DNA of 64,000 nucleotides, taken from positions 1,178,001 to 1,242,000 of the forward strand of contig NZ_JAIQZK010000001.1 in NCBI RefSeq assembly GCF_020075545.1, in the 5' to 3' direction. The notes under the pieces were generated by a model. It saw only the letters and a program-made list of their open reading frames with translations. It was not told where the DNA came from and ran no database searches. The position numbers and the translations under genes were made by a program. The stretch is from Nocardioides sp. TRM66260-LWL (GTDB lineage: Bacteria > Actinomycetota > Actinomycetes > Propionibacteriales > Nocardioidaceae). Shown piece after piece: positions 42,427 through 52,464 of the stretch (positions within the stretch are counted from its first letter, which is position 1; each line of letters starts with the position of its first letter).

Positions 42427-43116
42427 TCAGTCGGCCAGGCCGCGCTCCATCGCGTACCGCACCAGCTGCGCCCGGTTGTGCAGCTGCAGCTTCCGCAGGG
42501 TGTTCTGCGTGTGGTTCTGCACCGTCCGGTGCGAGAGCACCAGCCGCTCTGCGATCTGCTTCGACCCCAGGCCCTTGGCCACCAGACGCAGGATCTCGGT
42601 CTCGCGCTCGGTGAGCCGAGGGCCGTCGGCGTCTTGCCGCCCGTACTCCCCCAGCACCAGCCCGGCCAGACCGGGCGTGAACACCGTCTCCCCGGCCGCC
42701 ACCGCCCGCACCGCGGCGAGCAGCTCGTCGGAGGACGCCGACTTCACCAGGTAGCCGCTCGCCCCGCCCTTGACCGCGTCGAGCACGTGCTGCTGCTCGC
42801 CGGACGCCGACAGGATCAGCACCCGGGTGTCGGGGAGGCTCGCGGTGACGGCGGCAGTGACGCCGACGCCGTCCAGCCCCGGCAGGTTGAGGTCGAGGAC
42901 GAGCACGTCCGGCCGCGTCGCCCTCGCTCGCGCGACCGCGCTGGGACCGTCGGCGGCCGTGGCCACCAGCTCCAGACCGGCCGACTCGAGGTCGCGTCCG
43001 ACGGCGTCGCGCCACATCGGGTGGTCGTCGACGACCATCACCCGCAGCGGACGTCCCGCGCCGTGATCGTCTGCCGGCTCGGCTGCCGGGCCGACGTCGA
43101 TCGTGGGGTCGCTCAT
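42427..43116 (-). CDS. NarL/LuxR-type response regulator
   Basis: This 229-residue regulator has a receiver domain with PLRVMVVDDHPMWRDAV (acidic pair), LVLDLNLPGLDGVGV (phospho-Asp), LILSASGE (Ser/Thr switch) and GYLVKSASSDEL (Lys). The C-terminal LuxR HTH is LTERETEILRLVAKGLGSKQIAERLVLSHRTVQNHTQNTLRKLQLHNR. The ATG overlaps the kinase stop by 4 bases, so the two are a cognate pair. Confidence 0.93.
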   Translation of the reverse strand: MSDPTIDVGPAAEPADDHGAGRPLRVMVVDDHPMWRDAVGRDLESAGLELVATAADGPSAVARARATRPDVLVLDLNLPGLDGVGVTAAVTASLPDTRVLILSASGEQQHVLDAVKGGASGYLVKSASSDELLAAVRAVAAGETVFTPGLAGLVLGEYGRQDADGPRLTERETEILRLVAKGLGSKQIAERLVLSHRTVQNHTQNTLRKLQLHNRAQLVRYAMERGLAD

Positions 43117-44339
43117 AGGCCCTCCAGCCTGGCGCGTGGGACGTGCAGCTCCCATTCGGTGCCGCCGGCTCCGGTGTGGAGGCGCGCCGCTCCCCCGAGA
43201 TCGGCGAGCCGACCGCGGATCGAGTGCGCGACGCCCCGGTGCCCGGTGCGCTCGGCCTCGTCGAGCCGACCGACGGGGATGCCGGGGCCGTCGTCGCGCA
43301 CGCTGACCGTCACCCCGGAGGGATCGTCCTCCAGCAGGAGCCACGTCCGGACGCCGGGGCCGGCGTGCTCGGCCACGTTCGCCAGCGCCTCGCCGACCGC
43401 GGCGATCAGCTCGGCCGCCACGGCGGACGGCACGAGGGTCTCCCCCGCCGGCGTCGCGAGCTCGACCTCGGCCCGTCCCGTCGTCAGGGCGGCCAGAGCG
43501 GCCGCGAGGTCGACGGCAGCAGGCGCCTCCTCGTCGATCGGCGCCGGGACGACCAGCGAGCCGTCGACCGCCTCGCTGCGCGCCATCAGCTCGCGCAGCG
43601 CCTGCTCCTGCGTGCGCGCCTCCCCGGCGACGGCGGCGAGGTCGGGGTGGTCGGCGGCGTGCGCTCCGGCGATCCGATGGGTGAGCGCGAGCGCCTGGAG
43701 CACGCCGTCGTGGATGTCGCGGTAGACCCGGGTGCGCTCGGCGAACGCGGCCGCCTGCCGCTGCGCCTCGATCTCGACGCCCGCGGCGCGATCGACCAGC
43801 CGCGCACCGAGTCCGAGCACGACCGAGGCGATGAGCAGGAGCATCAGGGTCCTCAGGACCCCCGCGGTGACGTCGACGCGGTAGGCGAGATCGGCCGCCG
43901 AGACCGCCACCGCCGCCGTGAAGGCCGGGACCGCGCCCCAGGAGGCCGCGATCATCAGCACCGGCACGCACGCCCAGTACGACACGAGCGTCGGCCCGTT
44001 GGCCGCCTGCATGACGGGGCCGTGGGAGACGATGCTGAGCAGCACCAGCGCGATCGTGACGGTCAGGTCGGCCAGCGGGAGCCAGACCGTCCGACGCAGT
44101 CGGCTCCGGTACGCACCGGCCGTGAAGGCCGTCCAGCCCAGCACGACCACGACGGCGGCCACGGCGACGCCGGGACGCGCGAACCGGTCGAGCCGGTCGA
44201 GGTCGAGGTAGACGACGTAGAAGGCGAGCAGCACCCGCAGCAGCGACAGCGAGCCGATCATCTCGGCCCGCAGCGCCGACGACGCGGCGGCCCGTTCGAG
44301 CGACGGGCGGCGACCGGCGAGCACGTGCCATCCTGACAC
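43113..44339 (-). CDS. Sensor histidine kinase (HisKA_3 / NarX-like)
   Basis: The kinase of the pair is about 408 residues long. It has about six transmembrane helices in its first 190 residues, then the dimerisation motif RVYRDIHDGVLQALALTHRIAG with the phospho-His in DIHDG, the N box EALANVAEHAG and the G box RDDGPGIP. I chose GTG 44339 because a longer frame would run into the divergent amine oxidase gene and has atypical Arg/Ser/Pro composition; GTG 44324 is also possible. No periplasmic sensor domain is visible, so it may sense the membrane. Confidence 0.85.
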   Translation of the reverse strand: MSGWHVLAGRRPSLERAAASSALRAEMIGSLSLLRVLLAFYVVYLDLDRLDRFARPGVAVAAVVVVLGWTAFTAGAYRSRLRRTVWLPLADLTVTIALVLLSIVSHGPVMQAANGPTLVSYWACVPVLMIAASWGAVPAFTAAVAVSAADLAYRVDVTAGVLRTLMLLLIASVVLGLGARLVDRAAGVEIEAQRQAAAFAERTRVYRDIHDGVLQALALTHRIAGAHAADHPDLAAVAGEARTQEQALRELMARSEAVDGSLVVPAPIDEEAPAAVDLAAALAALTTGRAEVELATPAGETLVPSAVAAELIAAVGEALANVAEHAGPGVRTWLLLEDDPSGVTVSVRDDGPGIPVGRLDEAERTGHRGVAHSIRGRLADLGGAARLHTGAGGTEWELHVPRARLEGL

Positions 44340-44391
44340 GGGCCGAGCGCCCCGCGCCGGACGTCGTCCCGCTCGTCGTCGAGGAGCCGCC

Positions 44392-45768
44392 ATGGGCATC
44401 ACCCGCCGTGCCGCGCTGGTCGGCGCGCTGGCCGCGCCCTCCCTCGCCGCCTGCGTGCGGACCGCGGACGACGGCCCGACGACCCTCGTGGTCGGCGCGG
44501 GCGCGAGCGGGCTGACCGCCGCCCGCGCGCTGGCGGACGCGGGGCACCGGGTCGTCGTGCTGGAGGCCCGCGATCGCATCGGCGGACGCGTGTGGACCAC
44601 GCGACTCGGCTCGACGCCCGTCGACCTCGGCGCCTCGTGGATCCACGGCTCCCGCGGCAACCCGCTCACCGACCTCGCCCGTCGCGTCGGCGCGCGCACC
44701 GTGGTCAGCGACCCCGACGACGTCACCGTCTACGACCGGGACCGCGGGGTGGCGGGAGACGCCGTCCTCCTCGGACTGGACCGGCTCTCGGAGCGGGCGG
44801 CTGCCGCGATCGCGCGGCACCAGGACGGCGAGGCCGGCGACGCCGACGACGCCGACGTCGCCACGGTCGTCGCGCGCGGCCTCGGCCGGCTGGACGCGGC
44901 GGAGCGCCGCCTGCTGCCCGCGGTGCTCGACGAGCTGGAGCAGGAGTACGCCGGACCCGCGTCCGAGCTGTCGGCGCGGTGGTTCGACGCCGACGCGACG
45001 CTCGTCGGACCCGACCTGCTGCTGCCCGACGGCTACGTCGGTCTGCTCGCGCCGCTCGCGCGCGGGCTGGACGTGCGCCTGGGGCAGCCGGTGCGGGCCC
45101 TGGGCTGGGACGACGGCGGGGTGGTCGTGCGCACCGACACGGCCGAGCTTCGCGCCGACCACGCCGTGGTGACGCTGCCGCTCGGCGTGCTGCAGCGCGG
45201 GGACCTAGAGCTGCGCACCGATCCGCCGCCCGCGGTGGCCCGAGCGGTCGAGCGGCTCGGCACGGGCGCGCTCGACAAGGTCGTGCTCCGGATGCCGCGG
45301 CGCTTCTGGCCCGACACGGACTGGCTCCAGCACCTCCCCGGTGCGGACGACCCCGCCGCGGGACGGTGGACGCAGTGGGTCGACCTCGCCGGCCCGAGCG
45401 GGGAGCCGCTGCTCATGGGCTTCAGCGCCGGCGAGCGGGCGCGCGCCGGCGAGCGGCGCACGGACGACGAGCTGCTCGGCGAGGCGCTCGACCGTCTGCG
45501 CGCGATGCTCGGGCGCGTCCCCGATCCGCTCGCTCACCGGATCACCCGGTGGGCCGAGGACCCGTGGGCGCGCGGGTCGTACTCCTTCCACGCCGTGGGC
45601 TCCTCCCCCGACGACCGTCGCGCGCTCGCCGAGCCGATCGACGGCCGGGTCGTGCTGGCCGGGGAGGCCACCGACGTCCACTCCTTCGCCACGGTGCACG
45701 GGGCGCGTCGCTCGGGCCTGCGGGCCGCAGCCCAGGTGCGCGAGCTCGTCCGCGCGGCGCGCGGGTGA
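44392..45768 (+). CDS. FAD-dependent amine oxidase, Tat-type lipoprotein signal
   Basis: This is a 458-residue flavin monoamine/polyamine oxidase. The signal MGITRRAALVGALAAPSLAAC contains Arg-Arg and a lipobox with Cys21, so it looks like a Tat-exported lipoprotein. The FAD fold follows: LVVGAGASGLTAARALADAGHRVVVLEARDRIGGRVWT, LGASWIHG, VTLPLGVLQ and, near the end, VLAGEATDVHSFATVHGARRSGLRAA. Tat export fits a protein that binds FAD before translocation. GAGGAG is the ribosome binding site. It is divergent from the sensor kinase gene. Probable substrates are amines or polyamines (inference). Confidence 0.9.
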   Translation: MGITRRAALVGALAAPSLAACVRTADDGPTTLVVGAGASGLTAARALADAGHRVVVLEARDRIGGRVWTTRLGSTPVDLGASWIHGSRGNPLTDLARRVGARTVVSDPDDVTVYDRDRGVAGDAVLLGLDRLSERAAAAIARHQDGEAGDADDADVATVVARGLGRLDAAERRLLPAVLDELEQEYAGPASELSARWFDADATLVGPDLLLPDGYVGLLAPLARGLDVRLGQPVRALGWDDGGVVVRTDTAELRADHAVVTLPLGVLQRGDLELRTDPPPAVARAVERLGTGALDKVVLRMPRRFWPDTDWLQHLPGADDPAAGRWTQWVDLAGPSGEPLLMGFSAGERARAGERRTDDELLGEALDRLRAMLGRVPDPLAHRITRWAEDPWARGSYSFHAVGSSPDDRRALAEPIDGRVVLAGEATDVHSFATVHGARRSGLRAAAQVRELVRAARG

Positions 45769-45799
45769 GCGGGCCGGTGCGCCGGTTGCCGCGCGTCCC

Positions 45800-45805
45800 T
45801 ACGAT
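45800..45805 (+). promoter_or_regulatory. -10 element TACGAT (leaderless) of the ABM-family gene
   Basis: TACGAT ends 6 bases before the ATG at 45812. The same hexamer, followed by CGCG, precedes cinA at 46887. Confidence 0.6.
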
Positions 45806-45811
45806 CGCGGC

Positions 45812-46105
45812 ATGAGCCTGCGCGTCATCGCCACCATCCCGATCAAGCCCGAGTCCGTCGAGGCCGCCCGTGCGGCCCTGCAGACCCTCGTCGCCGCGAC
45901 CCGCCAGGAGGACGGCTGCCTGGTCTACGACCTGTTCGAGTCCGGTGCGGCCGCCGGCACGTTCGTCACCGTCGAGGAGTGGACCGACCAGGCCGCGCTC
46001 GACGCCCACATGAAGGCCCCGCACATCGCCGAGGCGTTCACGGTGCTCGGCGGCGCCCTGGCCGGCGACGTCGCCATCCACCCGCTGGTCGCGGTCGACG
46101 CCTGA
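45812..46105 (+). CDS. Antibiotic biosynthesis monooxygenase (ABM)-domain protein
   Basis: This 97-residue dimeric ferredoxin-like fold reads MSLRVIATIPIKPESVEAARAALQTLVAATRQEDGCLVYDLFESGAAAGTFVTVEEWTDQAALDAHMKAPHIAEAF, the classic YgiN-like layout. Members include quinol monooxygenases and enzymes of unknown function. The downstream SGNH gene starts 3 bases after its stop. Confidence 0.9.
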   Translation: MSLRVIATIPIKPESVEAARAALQTLVAATRQEDGCLVYDLFESGAAAGTFVTVEEWTDQAALDAHMKAPHIAEAFTVLGGALAGDVAIHPLVAVDA

Positions 46106-46108
46106 GCC

Positions 46109-46846
46109 GTGGAGCCGACGCCCTACCAGCTCGTCTACGCCAACCGCACCGGGCGGCCGTCCGGGCCGGTGGTGCGGCTGCTCGGCACGGTGCTGCGCGG
46201 CGTCCGGGAGGTCCGCGCCCAGGCCGACCCGTACGCCGACGCCTGGCACGCCGACAACCTCGACGTGCTCGCCCGCCCGGGCCGGCGCTGGGTCGCGCTC
46301 GGCGACTCGATGGCGCAGGGCGTCGGCGGCACGACCCATCGGCACGGGTGGGCCGGCGTCGTCGCGCGGCGGCTCCAGGACGCCGGACGCGACGAGCAGA
46401 TCGTCAACCTGTCGGCCACCGGCGCCCGCGTGCCCGACGTGCTCGAGCAGCAGCTGCCCGTGCTGGACGCCCTGCTCGCGCGCGGCGAGGTGGCGGGCGT
46501 GGCCGTCGTGATCGGGTCGAACGACCTGTTCGGCCGGCGACGCCACGCCGAGGCGCTGCCGGAGGCGATGCGCGAGCTGGTCGACAGACTCCCGGACGGC
46601 GCCGTGGTCGCGTCCCTCCCCCAGCCCCGTCCGGCCGCGCGCGCGGCGAACCGCTGGATCGACGCCGCCGCAGCGGCCGGACGCATCCGGCTCGTCGACC
46701 TGCGGGTCGACGGGCCGCGCTCGTGGAAGGGCCTCGTGGCCGCGGACTTCTTCCACCCCAACGACGCCGGCTACGAGGGCCTCGCCGACGCGATCGAGCC
46801 CGTGGTGCGGCGAGCCCTGGAGGGCGGCCTGGTCGGCCGCCGCTGA
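46109..46846 (+). CDS. SGNH/GDSL hydrolase
   Basis: This 245-residue esterase/lipase-like enzyme has block I WVALGDSMAQGVGG (Ser nucleophile), the oxyanion Asn in VVIGSNDLFG and block V FFHPNDAGYEGLADAI (catalytic Asp and His). No signal peptide is seen, although the N-terminal 60 residues precede the SGNH core. It begins at a GTG 3 bases after the ABM gene, with which it likely forms an operon. Confidence 0.9.
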   Translation: MEPTPYQLVYANRTGRPSGPVVRLLGTVLRGVREVRAQADPYADAWHADNLDVLARPGRRWVALGDSMAQGVGGTTHRHGWAGVVARRLQDAGRDEQIVNLSATGARVPDVLEQQLPVLDALLARGEVAGVAVVIGSNDLFGRRRHAEALPEAMRELVDRLPDGAVVASLPQPRPAARAANRWIDAAAAAGRIRLVDLRVDGPRSWKGLVAADFFHPNDAGYEGLADAIEPVVRRALEGGLVGRR

Positions 46847-46886
46847 CCTCTCCCCCGGAGTGTCGGGCGGGGTCGTCCCGCCTGCC

Positions 46887-46892
46887 TACGAT
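46887..46892 (+). promoter_or_regulatory. -10 element TACGAT (leaderless) of cinA
   Basis: TACGAT ends 6 bases before the ATG at 46899. Confidence 0.6.
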
Positions 46893-46898
46893 CGCGCC

Positions 46899-48176
46899 AT
46901 GAGCGTCCGCGCAGGCATCGTCATCACCGGCACCGAGGTCCTCACCGGCCGTGTCACCGACCTGAACGGGCCGTTCCTGGCCGAGGAGCTGCGTCGGGTC
47001 GGCGTCGACGTGGGGCGCACCGTGGTGGTCGGCGACCGGCGCGACGACCTCGAGGCCGCGCTGCGCTTCCTGCTCGCCGACCACGACCTCGTGCTGACCA
47101 CCGGCGGGCTGGGGCCCACCGAGGACGACCTCACCGCCGAGGTGGTCGCGGCCGTGCAGGGGCGCCCCGTGGCCCTCGACGCGGCCCTCGAGGCGCGGAT
47201 CGGGGCGATCGTCGCCGACCTCAACGCGCGCCGCGGCTGGAGCCCGGCCGCCGACGTCGTCGAGCGCTCGGTGCGCAAGCAGGCGCTGGTGCCCGAGGCG
47301 GCCGTGGTGCTCGGGCCGGTCGGCACGGCGCCCGGACTGGTCGTCACCTCGTCCGACGGGCCTCCGGTGGTGGTGCTGCCGGGGCCGCCCTCGGAGCTCC
47401 AGCCGATGTGGCGCGAGGCGCTCGACGCGGCCCCCGTGCGCGCCGTGCTCGACCGCGCCGAGGAGCTGCGGCAGGAGCAGGTGCGCATCTGGGGGCCGCC
47501 CGAGGCCGAGCTGGCCGGGCTGCTGCGCGACCACGAGCGCGAGCACGGATCGCTCGCCGACGCCGGGCTCGAGGTCACCACGTGCGTGCGCGACGGCGAG
47601 CTCGAGGTGGTCACGCGCTTCGCGCCGTCCGCCCAGCCGGCCTACGACGCGCTGCTGGCCTCCCTGCATGCCGGCTTCGGCACGCGGCTCTACGCCGACG
47701 ACGGCCGCTCGCTGGACGACGTCGTCGCCGAGGCGCTGCTCGCCCGCGGCGCGACGGTGGCCACCGCCGAGTCGTGCACCGCCGGGCTGCTCGCCGGACG
47801 GCTGGCCGACCGGCCGGGCTCGTCGGCCTACCTGACCGGCGGCTTCGTCACCTACGCCAACGAGGCCAAGACCGCCGAGGTCGACGTGCCCGCCGAGCTG
47901 ATCGAGCGGGTGGGCGCGGTGAGCCGCGAGGTCGCCGAGGCGATGGCCACCGGCACCCGGCGCCGCCTCGGCACCACGTTCGGGATCGGCATCACCGGCG
48001 TGGCCGGCCCCGGCGGCGGCACGCCGGAGAAGCCGGTCGGCCTGGTGCACGTGGCGCTGGCCGGGCCCGACGGGATCGTGCATCGCGAGCTCCGCCTCGG
48101 GGGCTCGCGCGCGCTGATCCGTCGGCGCACCGTCGTCTGCTGCCTGCACCTGCTGCGCGAGGCCGCGGGCGCCTGA
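46899..48176 (+). CDS. cinA: Competence/damage-inducible protein CinA family (nicotinamide-nucleotide amidase)
   Basis: This 425-residue protein has an N-terminal MoCF-like/ADP-ribose pyrophosphatase domain ([60 protein letters not shown]). The C-terminal PncC amidase domain reads [38 protein letters not shown] and [18 protein letters not shown]. It recycles nicotinamide mononucleotide by deamidation. I started at the ATG fixed by the leaderless -10. It converges on glpD with a 3-base gap. Confidence 0.94.
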   Translation: MSVRAGIVITGTEVLTGRVTDLNGPFLAEELRRVGVDVGRTVVVGDRRDDLEAALRFLLADHDLVLTTGGLGPTEDDLTAEVVAAVQGRPVALDAALEARIGAIVADLNARRGWSPAADVVERSVRKQALVPEAAVVLGPVGTAPGLVVTSSDGPPVVVLPGPPSELQPMWREALDAAPVRAVLDRAEELRQEQVRIWGPPEAELAGLLRDHEREHGSLADAGLEVTTCVRDGELEVVTRFAPSAQPAYDALLASLHAGFGTRLYADDGRSLDDVVAEALLARGATVATAESCTAGLLAGRLADRPGSSAYLTGGFVTYANEAKTAEVDVPAELIERVGAVSREVAEAMATGTRRRLGTTFGIGITGVAGPGGGTPEKPVGLVHVALAGPDGIVHRELRLGGSRALIRRRTVVCCLHLLREAAGA

Positions 48177-48179
48177 GGG

Positions 48180-49913
48180 CTACTCCCCCGCGGTCGTCAC
48201 CGGCACCACGTCCGGGGCGCCCATCCGGGCGGCGTCGGCGGTCTCGTCGTCGGGCATCTGCTGGCTCTGCCGCTCGGCCTCGACCCGCTTGACGTAGTGC
48301 TCGACCTCGCGCTCGCGCTGCGCGTCGTCCCAGGCGAGCGGGCCGGCCATCAGCGCCGCGACGTGCGGCGCGGCGAGGGTGCCGCGGTCGAAGGTCTCGA
48401 TGCTGATGCGGGTTCGGCGGGTCAGGACGTCGTCGAGGTGACGCGCGCCCTCGTGCGTGACGGCGTAGACGATCTCGGCCCGCAGGTGGTCGTCGGCGCC
48501 GGGCAGCGGCTCGAGCAGCGACGGGTCGTCGTCGCCGAGCGCGAGCACCTCGCCGACGAGCGTGCCGTACCGCTCGAGCAGGTGCTCGATGCGGACGACG
48601 TGCAGGCCGGTGCGCTCCGCGAGGGCGTGGCGCTGGTTCCACAGCGCCTGGTAGCCCTCGGCGCCCAGCAGCGGCACGTCCTCGGTGACGCACGGGCCCA
48701 CGCGACGACCGAGCGTGCCCTCGAGGCCGTGCACGGCCTCGTCGACGGCGTCCTGGGCCATCACCCGGTAGGTCGTGTACTTGCCGCCGGCGACGACGAC
48801 GAGCCCGGGCACCGTGTGCGCCACGGCGTGCTCGCGGGAGAGCTGCGAGGTCGCGTCGCTCTCCCCCGCCAGCAGCGGCCGCAGGCCCGCGTAGACGCCC
48901 TCGACGTCGGCGTGGGTCAGCGGCACCTCGAGCACGCGGTTGACGTGCTCGAGCACGTAGTCGATGTCGCTCGCGCTCGCGGCCGGGTGGTCCTTGGAGA
49001 GCGCCCAGTCGGTGTCGGTGGTGCCGATGATCCAGTGGCGCTTCCACGGGATGACGAAGAGCACCGACTTCTCGGTGCGCAGGATCAGGCCGGAGTCGCC
49101 GCGGATGCGGTCGCGGGGCACCACGAGGTGGATGCCCTTGCTCGCCCGCACCTGGAACTGTCCGCGCTCGTGCGCGAGCGACTGGGTCTCGTCGGTCCAC
49201 ACGCCGGTGGCGTTGACGACCTGCGCGGCGCGGACCTGGATGGTGCGTCCGGTCTCGAGGTCGACGACCTCGGCGCCGGTGACCCGCTGGCCCTCGCGGA
49301 GCAGTCCGACCACGCGGGTGCGCGAGGCCACGTGCGCGCCGTAGGCGGCCGCGGTGCGGGCGATGAACATCGTGTGCCGGGCGTCGTCGACCTGCGCGTC
49401 GTAGTACTGCAGCGCCCCGACCAGGGCGTCCTTGCGCAGCGACGGGAAGATCCGACGCGCGCCGCGCCGCGTCAGGTGGCGGTGCAGCGGCATGCCGGCG
49501 CCGTTGCCGCTGGCCTTGGAGAGCGCGTCGTAGAGCGCGACGCCCGACCCGGCGTAGAGCCGCTCCCACCCGCGGTGCTGCAGCGGGTAGAGGAACGGCA
49601 CGGGCCGGACGAGGTGGGGGGCCAGCCGCTCCATCAGCAGGCCGCGCTCCTTCAACGCCTCCGCGACGAGCCGGAAGTCGAGCATCTCCAGGTAGCGCAG
49701 ACCGCCGTGGACGAGCTTGGACGAGCGGCTCGAGGTGCCCGAGGCGAAGTCGCGGGCCTCGACCAGGCCGACGCTCAGACCGCGGGTCGCGGCGTCGAGC
49801 GCAGCCCCCGCGCCGACCACCCCGCCGCCGATCACCAGGACGTCGAGACGGTCCTGCTCGAGGCGGGCCAGGGCGGTGGCGCGGGTCTCCGGCGAGAGCG
49901 CGACGGGGAGCAT
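48180..49913 (-). CDS. glpD: Glycerol-3-phosphate dehydrogenase (aerobic, FAD)
   Basis: GlpD oxidises glycerol-3-phosphate to dihydroxyacetone phosphate at the membrane and passes electrons to quinones. The 577-residue protein has the FAD motif [54 protein letters not shown], then [15 protein letters not shown] and [18 protein letters not shown] chose the ATG at 49913 because GCAAGGAGGA lies 7 bases upstream. It is the last gene of glpF-glpK-glpD, 68 bases after glpK. Confidence 0.95.
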   Translation of the reverse strand: MLPVALSPETRATALARLEQDRLDVLVIGGGVVGAGAALDAATRGLSVGLVEARDFASGTSSRSSKLVHGGLRYLEMLDFRLVAEALKERGLLMERLAPHLVRPVPFLYPLQHRGWERLYAGSGVALYDALSKASGNGAGMPLHRHLTRRGARRIFPSLRKDALVGALQYYDAQVDDARHTMFIARTAAAYGAHVASRTRVVGLLREGQRVTGAEVVDLETGRTIQVRAAQVVNATGVWTDETQSLAHERGQFQVRASKGIHLVVPRDRIRGDSGLILRTEKSVLFVIPWKRHWIIGTTDTDWALSKDHPAASASDIDYVLEHVNRVLEVPLTHADVEGVYAGLRPLLAGESDATSQLSREHAVAHTVPGLVVVAGGKYTTYRVMAQDAVDEAVHGLEGTLGRRVGPCVTEDVPLLGAEGYQALWNQRHALAERTGLHVVRIEHLLERYGTLVGEVLALGDDDPSLLEPLPGADDHLRAEIVYAVTHEGARHLDDVLTRRTRISIETFDRGTLAAPHVAALMAGPLAWDDAQREREVEHYVKRVEAERQSQQMPDDETADAARMGAPDVVPVTTAGE

Positions 49914-49981
49914 GGGGTGTCCTCCTTGCCGACCGCTCGGCGGCCGGATCGTGTGATGGCCTGCGGGGCCCGTCGTCATCG

Positions 49982-51493
49982 TCAGTCGACGTCGACCCAA
50001 TCCAGGGTCCGCTGCACGGCCTTGCGCCAGCGGGCGAACGCCTCGTCGCGTCGCTCACCGCTCCACTGCGGCGTCCAGCGGGTGTCCTCGTTCCAGTTCG
50101 CCCGCAGCTCGTCGGTGCCCGACCAGAAGCCTACGGCGAGGCCGGCGGCGTAGGCAGCACCCAGAGCGGTGGTCTCGGCGACCACGGGACGACTCACCGG
50201 GACGCCGAGGACGTCGGCCTGGATCTGCATGCACAGCTCGTTGGCCGTGACGCCGCCGTCGACCTTGAGCACCTCGAGCCGGACGCCGGAGTCCTGCTCC
50301 ATCGCCTCGGCGACGTCGCGCGACTGGAAGCAGATCGCCTCGAGGGTGGCGCGGGCCAGGTGGGCGTTGGTGTTGTAGCGCGAGAGCCCGACGATCGCGC
50401 CGCGGGCGTCGGAGCGCCAGTACGGCGCGAAGAGGCCGGAGAACGCCGGCACGAAGTACACGCCGCCGTTGTCCTCGACCTGCCGGGCCAGCGCCTCGGA
50501 CTGCGCGGCGCCGGAGATGATGCCGAGCTGGTCGCGCAGCCACTGGACCGCCGATCCGGTGACCGCGATCGAGCCCTCGAGCGCGTAGACGCACGGCGCG
50601 TCGCCGAAGCGGTAAGCGGGCGTCGTCAGCAGGCCGGCCTTCGAGCGGACGATCTCGGTGCCGGTGTTGAGCAGCATGAAGTTGCCGGTGCCGTAGGTGT
50701 TCTTGGCCTCGCCGGGCTCGAAGCACACCTGGCCGACGGTGGCGGCCTGCTGGTCGCCGAGGATGCCGGTGATCGACACCTCGCCGGCCACCGGACCGTG
50801 GATCGTGGTGGTGCCGTAGTGCTCCGAGGACGAGCGGATCTCCGGCAGCATCGCGCGGGGCACGCCGAAGAACGAGAGCAGCTCGTCGTCCCACTGCAGC
50901 GTCTCGAGGTCCATCAGCATGGTGCGGCTGGCGTTGGTGACGTCGGTGACGTGCACGCCGCCCTCGATGCCGCCGGTGAGGTTCCAGGCGACCCAGGTGT
51001 CGGTGGTGCCGAAGATCGCGTCGCCGCGCTCGGCGGCCTCGCGCACGCCGTCGACGTTCTCGAGGATCCACTGGATCTTGCCGCCGGAGAAGTACGTGGC
51101 CGGCGGCAGGCCCGCCTTGGTGCGGATGACCTCGCCGCGGCCGTCGCGCTCCAGCGCCGAGGCGATGCGGTCGGTGCGGGTGTCCTGCCAGACGATGGCG
51201 TTGTAGTAGGGACGACCGGTGTTCCGGTCCCACACCACCGTGGTCTCGCGCTGGTTGGTGATGCCGATGGCGACGAGGTCGCGGTACGTCAGGCGGGCCC
51301 GGTTGAGCGCCGTCTGGATCACCGACGACGTGCGCTCCCAGATCTCCACGGGGTTGTGCTCGACCCACCCGGCGCGCGGCAGGATCTGCTCGTGCTCGAG
51401 CTGGTGCCGGGCGACCTCGCGTCCGTCGTGGTCGAAGATCATGAAGCGCGTGCTCGTGGTGCCCTGGTCGATGGCGCCGACGTACTCGGCCAT
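49982..51493 (-). CDS. glpK: Glycerol kinase
   Basis: GlpK phosphorylates glycerol to glycerol-3-phosphate. The 503-residue protein begins [24 protein letters not shown] (phosphate-1 motif) and carries [10 protein letters not shown], the substrate loop with [21 protein letters not shown] and the adenosine motif [23 protein letters not shown] ribosome binding site AGAGGAG precedes the ATG. Between it and glpF lies a 15-base tandem repeat. Confidence 0.96.
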   Translation of the reverse strand: MAEYVGAIDQGTTSTRFMIFDHDGREVARHQLEHEQILPRAGWVEHNPVEIWERTSSVIQTALNRARLTYRDLVAIGITNQRETTVVWDRNTGRPYYNAIVWQDTRTDRIASALERDGRGEVIRTKAGLPPATYFSGGKIQWILENVDGVREAAERGDAIFGTTDTWVAWNLTGGIEGGVHVTDVTNASRTMLMDLETLQWDDELLSFFGVPRAMLPEIRSSSEHYGTTTIHGPVAGEVSITGILGDQQAATVGQVCFEPGEAKNTYGTGNFMLLNTGTEIVRSKAGLLTTPAYRFGDAPCVYALEGSIAVTGSAVQWLRDQLGIISGAAQSEALARQVEDNGGVYFVPAFSGLFAPYWRSDARGAIVGLSRYNTNAHLARATLEAICFQSRDVAEAMEQDSGVRLEVLKVDGGVTANELCMQIQADVLGVPVSRPVVAETTALGAAYAAGLAVGFWSGTDELRANWNEDTRWTPQWSGERRDEAFARWRKAVQRTLDWVDVD

Positions 51494-51505
51494 GTGGTCT
51501 CCTCT

Positions 51506-51565
51506 GGGATCGGGTGCTGCGGGATCGGGTGCTGCGGGATCGGGTGCTGCGGGATCGGGTGCGGG
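51506..51565. repeat. Four-copy 15-bp tandem repeat between glpF and glpK
   Basis: GGGATCGGGTGCTGC occurs three times perfectly, and a fourth copy matches the first 12 bases. The array fills most of the 78-base glpF-glpK gap and ends about 5 bases from the glpK ribosome binding site. On the transcribed strand it would be in the polycistronic mRNA. Copy number may vary. Confidence 0.9.
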
Positions 51566-51571
51566 GCGGGC

Positions 51572-52435
51572 TCAGCGGACAGCCGCGGGCTGCTGCGCGA
51601 CGCCGCGCTCGCCGCGGGCGTCGGGTGCGTCGTCCACCGGCTCCTCGGGCAGGTGCCGCTCGATGAGCAAGGAGAACAGTGCTCCACCCACGAGCGCGCC
51701 GAGGAGAGGCGCGACGAGCGGCACCCAGAAGTACAGGACGTCGCTCGAGGTCGAGCGCCAGGCGTCCGTGCCGTAGCCGGTGACGAAGGCCGCGAGCCGC
51801 GGACCGAGGTCGCGCGCGGGGTTGATGGCGTAGCCGGCGTTGGCGCCCCACGCCATGCCGAGGCCGACGACCACCATGCCGACGAACCACGGCGTCAGGT
51901 TCGCCAGCGGTGGGGTGTTGCGGGCGCTGGTGAGCGCGAGCACCAGGAAGACCAGGATCGCCGTGCCGACGACCTGGTCGGCGAAGGCCGTGCCGACGCC
52001 GACCGGGGATCCGGTGGCGGTGACCCCCGGCGAGGTCGCGAAGATGCCCAGCGTCGCCTTGCCGAGACCCGGGTCGGCGCCACGGATCAGGTCGCCGTAG
52101 GTGTAGCGCACGACGACCGCCCCGGCGAACGCGCCGGCCAGCTGGGCGAGGGCGTATGGCCCGACCTTCGACCAGGCGAAGCCCCGGAACGTCGCCAGCG
52201 CCAGCGTGACGGCCGGGTTGAGGTGCGCTCCGGTCAGCCGGCCTGCCGTGTAGATGCCCAGGACGACGCCGAGCCCCCAGCCCCAGCTGACCGAGTCGGC
52301 GTCGCCGCGACCCGCGGCGGTGACCGACGCGTCGACCCCGCAGCCGAAGAGGATGAGGATCGCGGTGCCGGCGAACTCGGCGCTGAGCTGGGCTCGCAGC
52401 GTCGGCTCGGCAGGGGTGCGGACGGTGGAACCCAT
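51572..52435 (-). CDS. glpF: MIP-family glycerol facilitator (aquaglyceroporin)
   Basis: This 287-residue channel has six transmembrane helices and two NPA half-helices: GAHLNPAVTLALATF and YAINPARDLGPRLAAF. The Asp directly after the second NPAR marks glycerol-conducting members. GGGAGG is the ribosome binding site. It is the first gene of glpFKD, driven by a clear promoter at 52484-52513. The C-terminal tail is acidic. Confidence 0.95.
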   Translation of the reverse strand: MGSTVRTPAEPTLRAQLSAEFAGTAILILFGCGVDASVTAAGRGDADSVSWGWGLGVVLGIYTAGRLTGAHLNPAVTLALATFRGFAWSKVGPYALAQLAGAFAGAVVVRYTYGDLIRGADPGLGKATLGIFATSPGVTATGSPVGVGTAFADQVVGTAILVFLVLALTSARNTPPLANLTPWFVGMVVVGLGMAWGANAGYAINPARDLGPRLAAFVTGYGTDAWRSTSSDVLYFWVPLVAPLLGALVGGALFSLLIERHLPEEPVDDAPDARGERGVAQQPAAVR

Positions 52436-52464
52436 GAGACCTCCCTCGCCGCCGGCGCCCCGAT

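Noticed and set aside
46861..46892. TGTCGGGCG before cinA as a damage box
   Set aside because: The spacing to the -10 is 17 bases rather than 8, so it does not fit the RecA-NDp layout.
51439..51687. Minus-strand frame with repeated Pro-Ile-Pro-Gln-His
   Set aside because: It is only a readthrough of the 15-bp tandem repeat between glpF and glpK, in a frame different from both genes and with no start signal.
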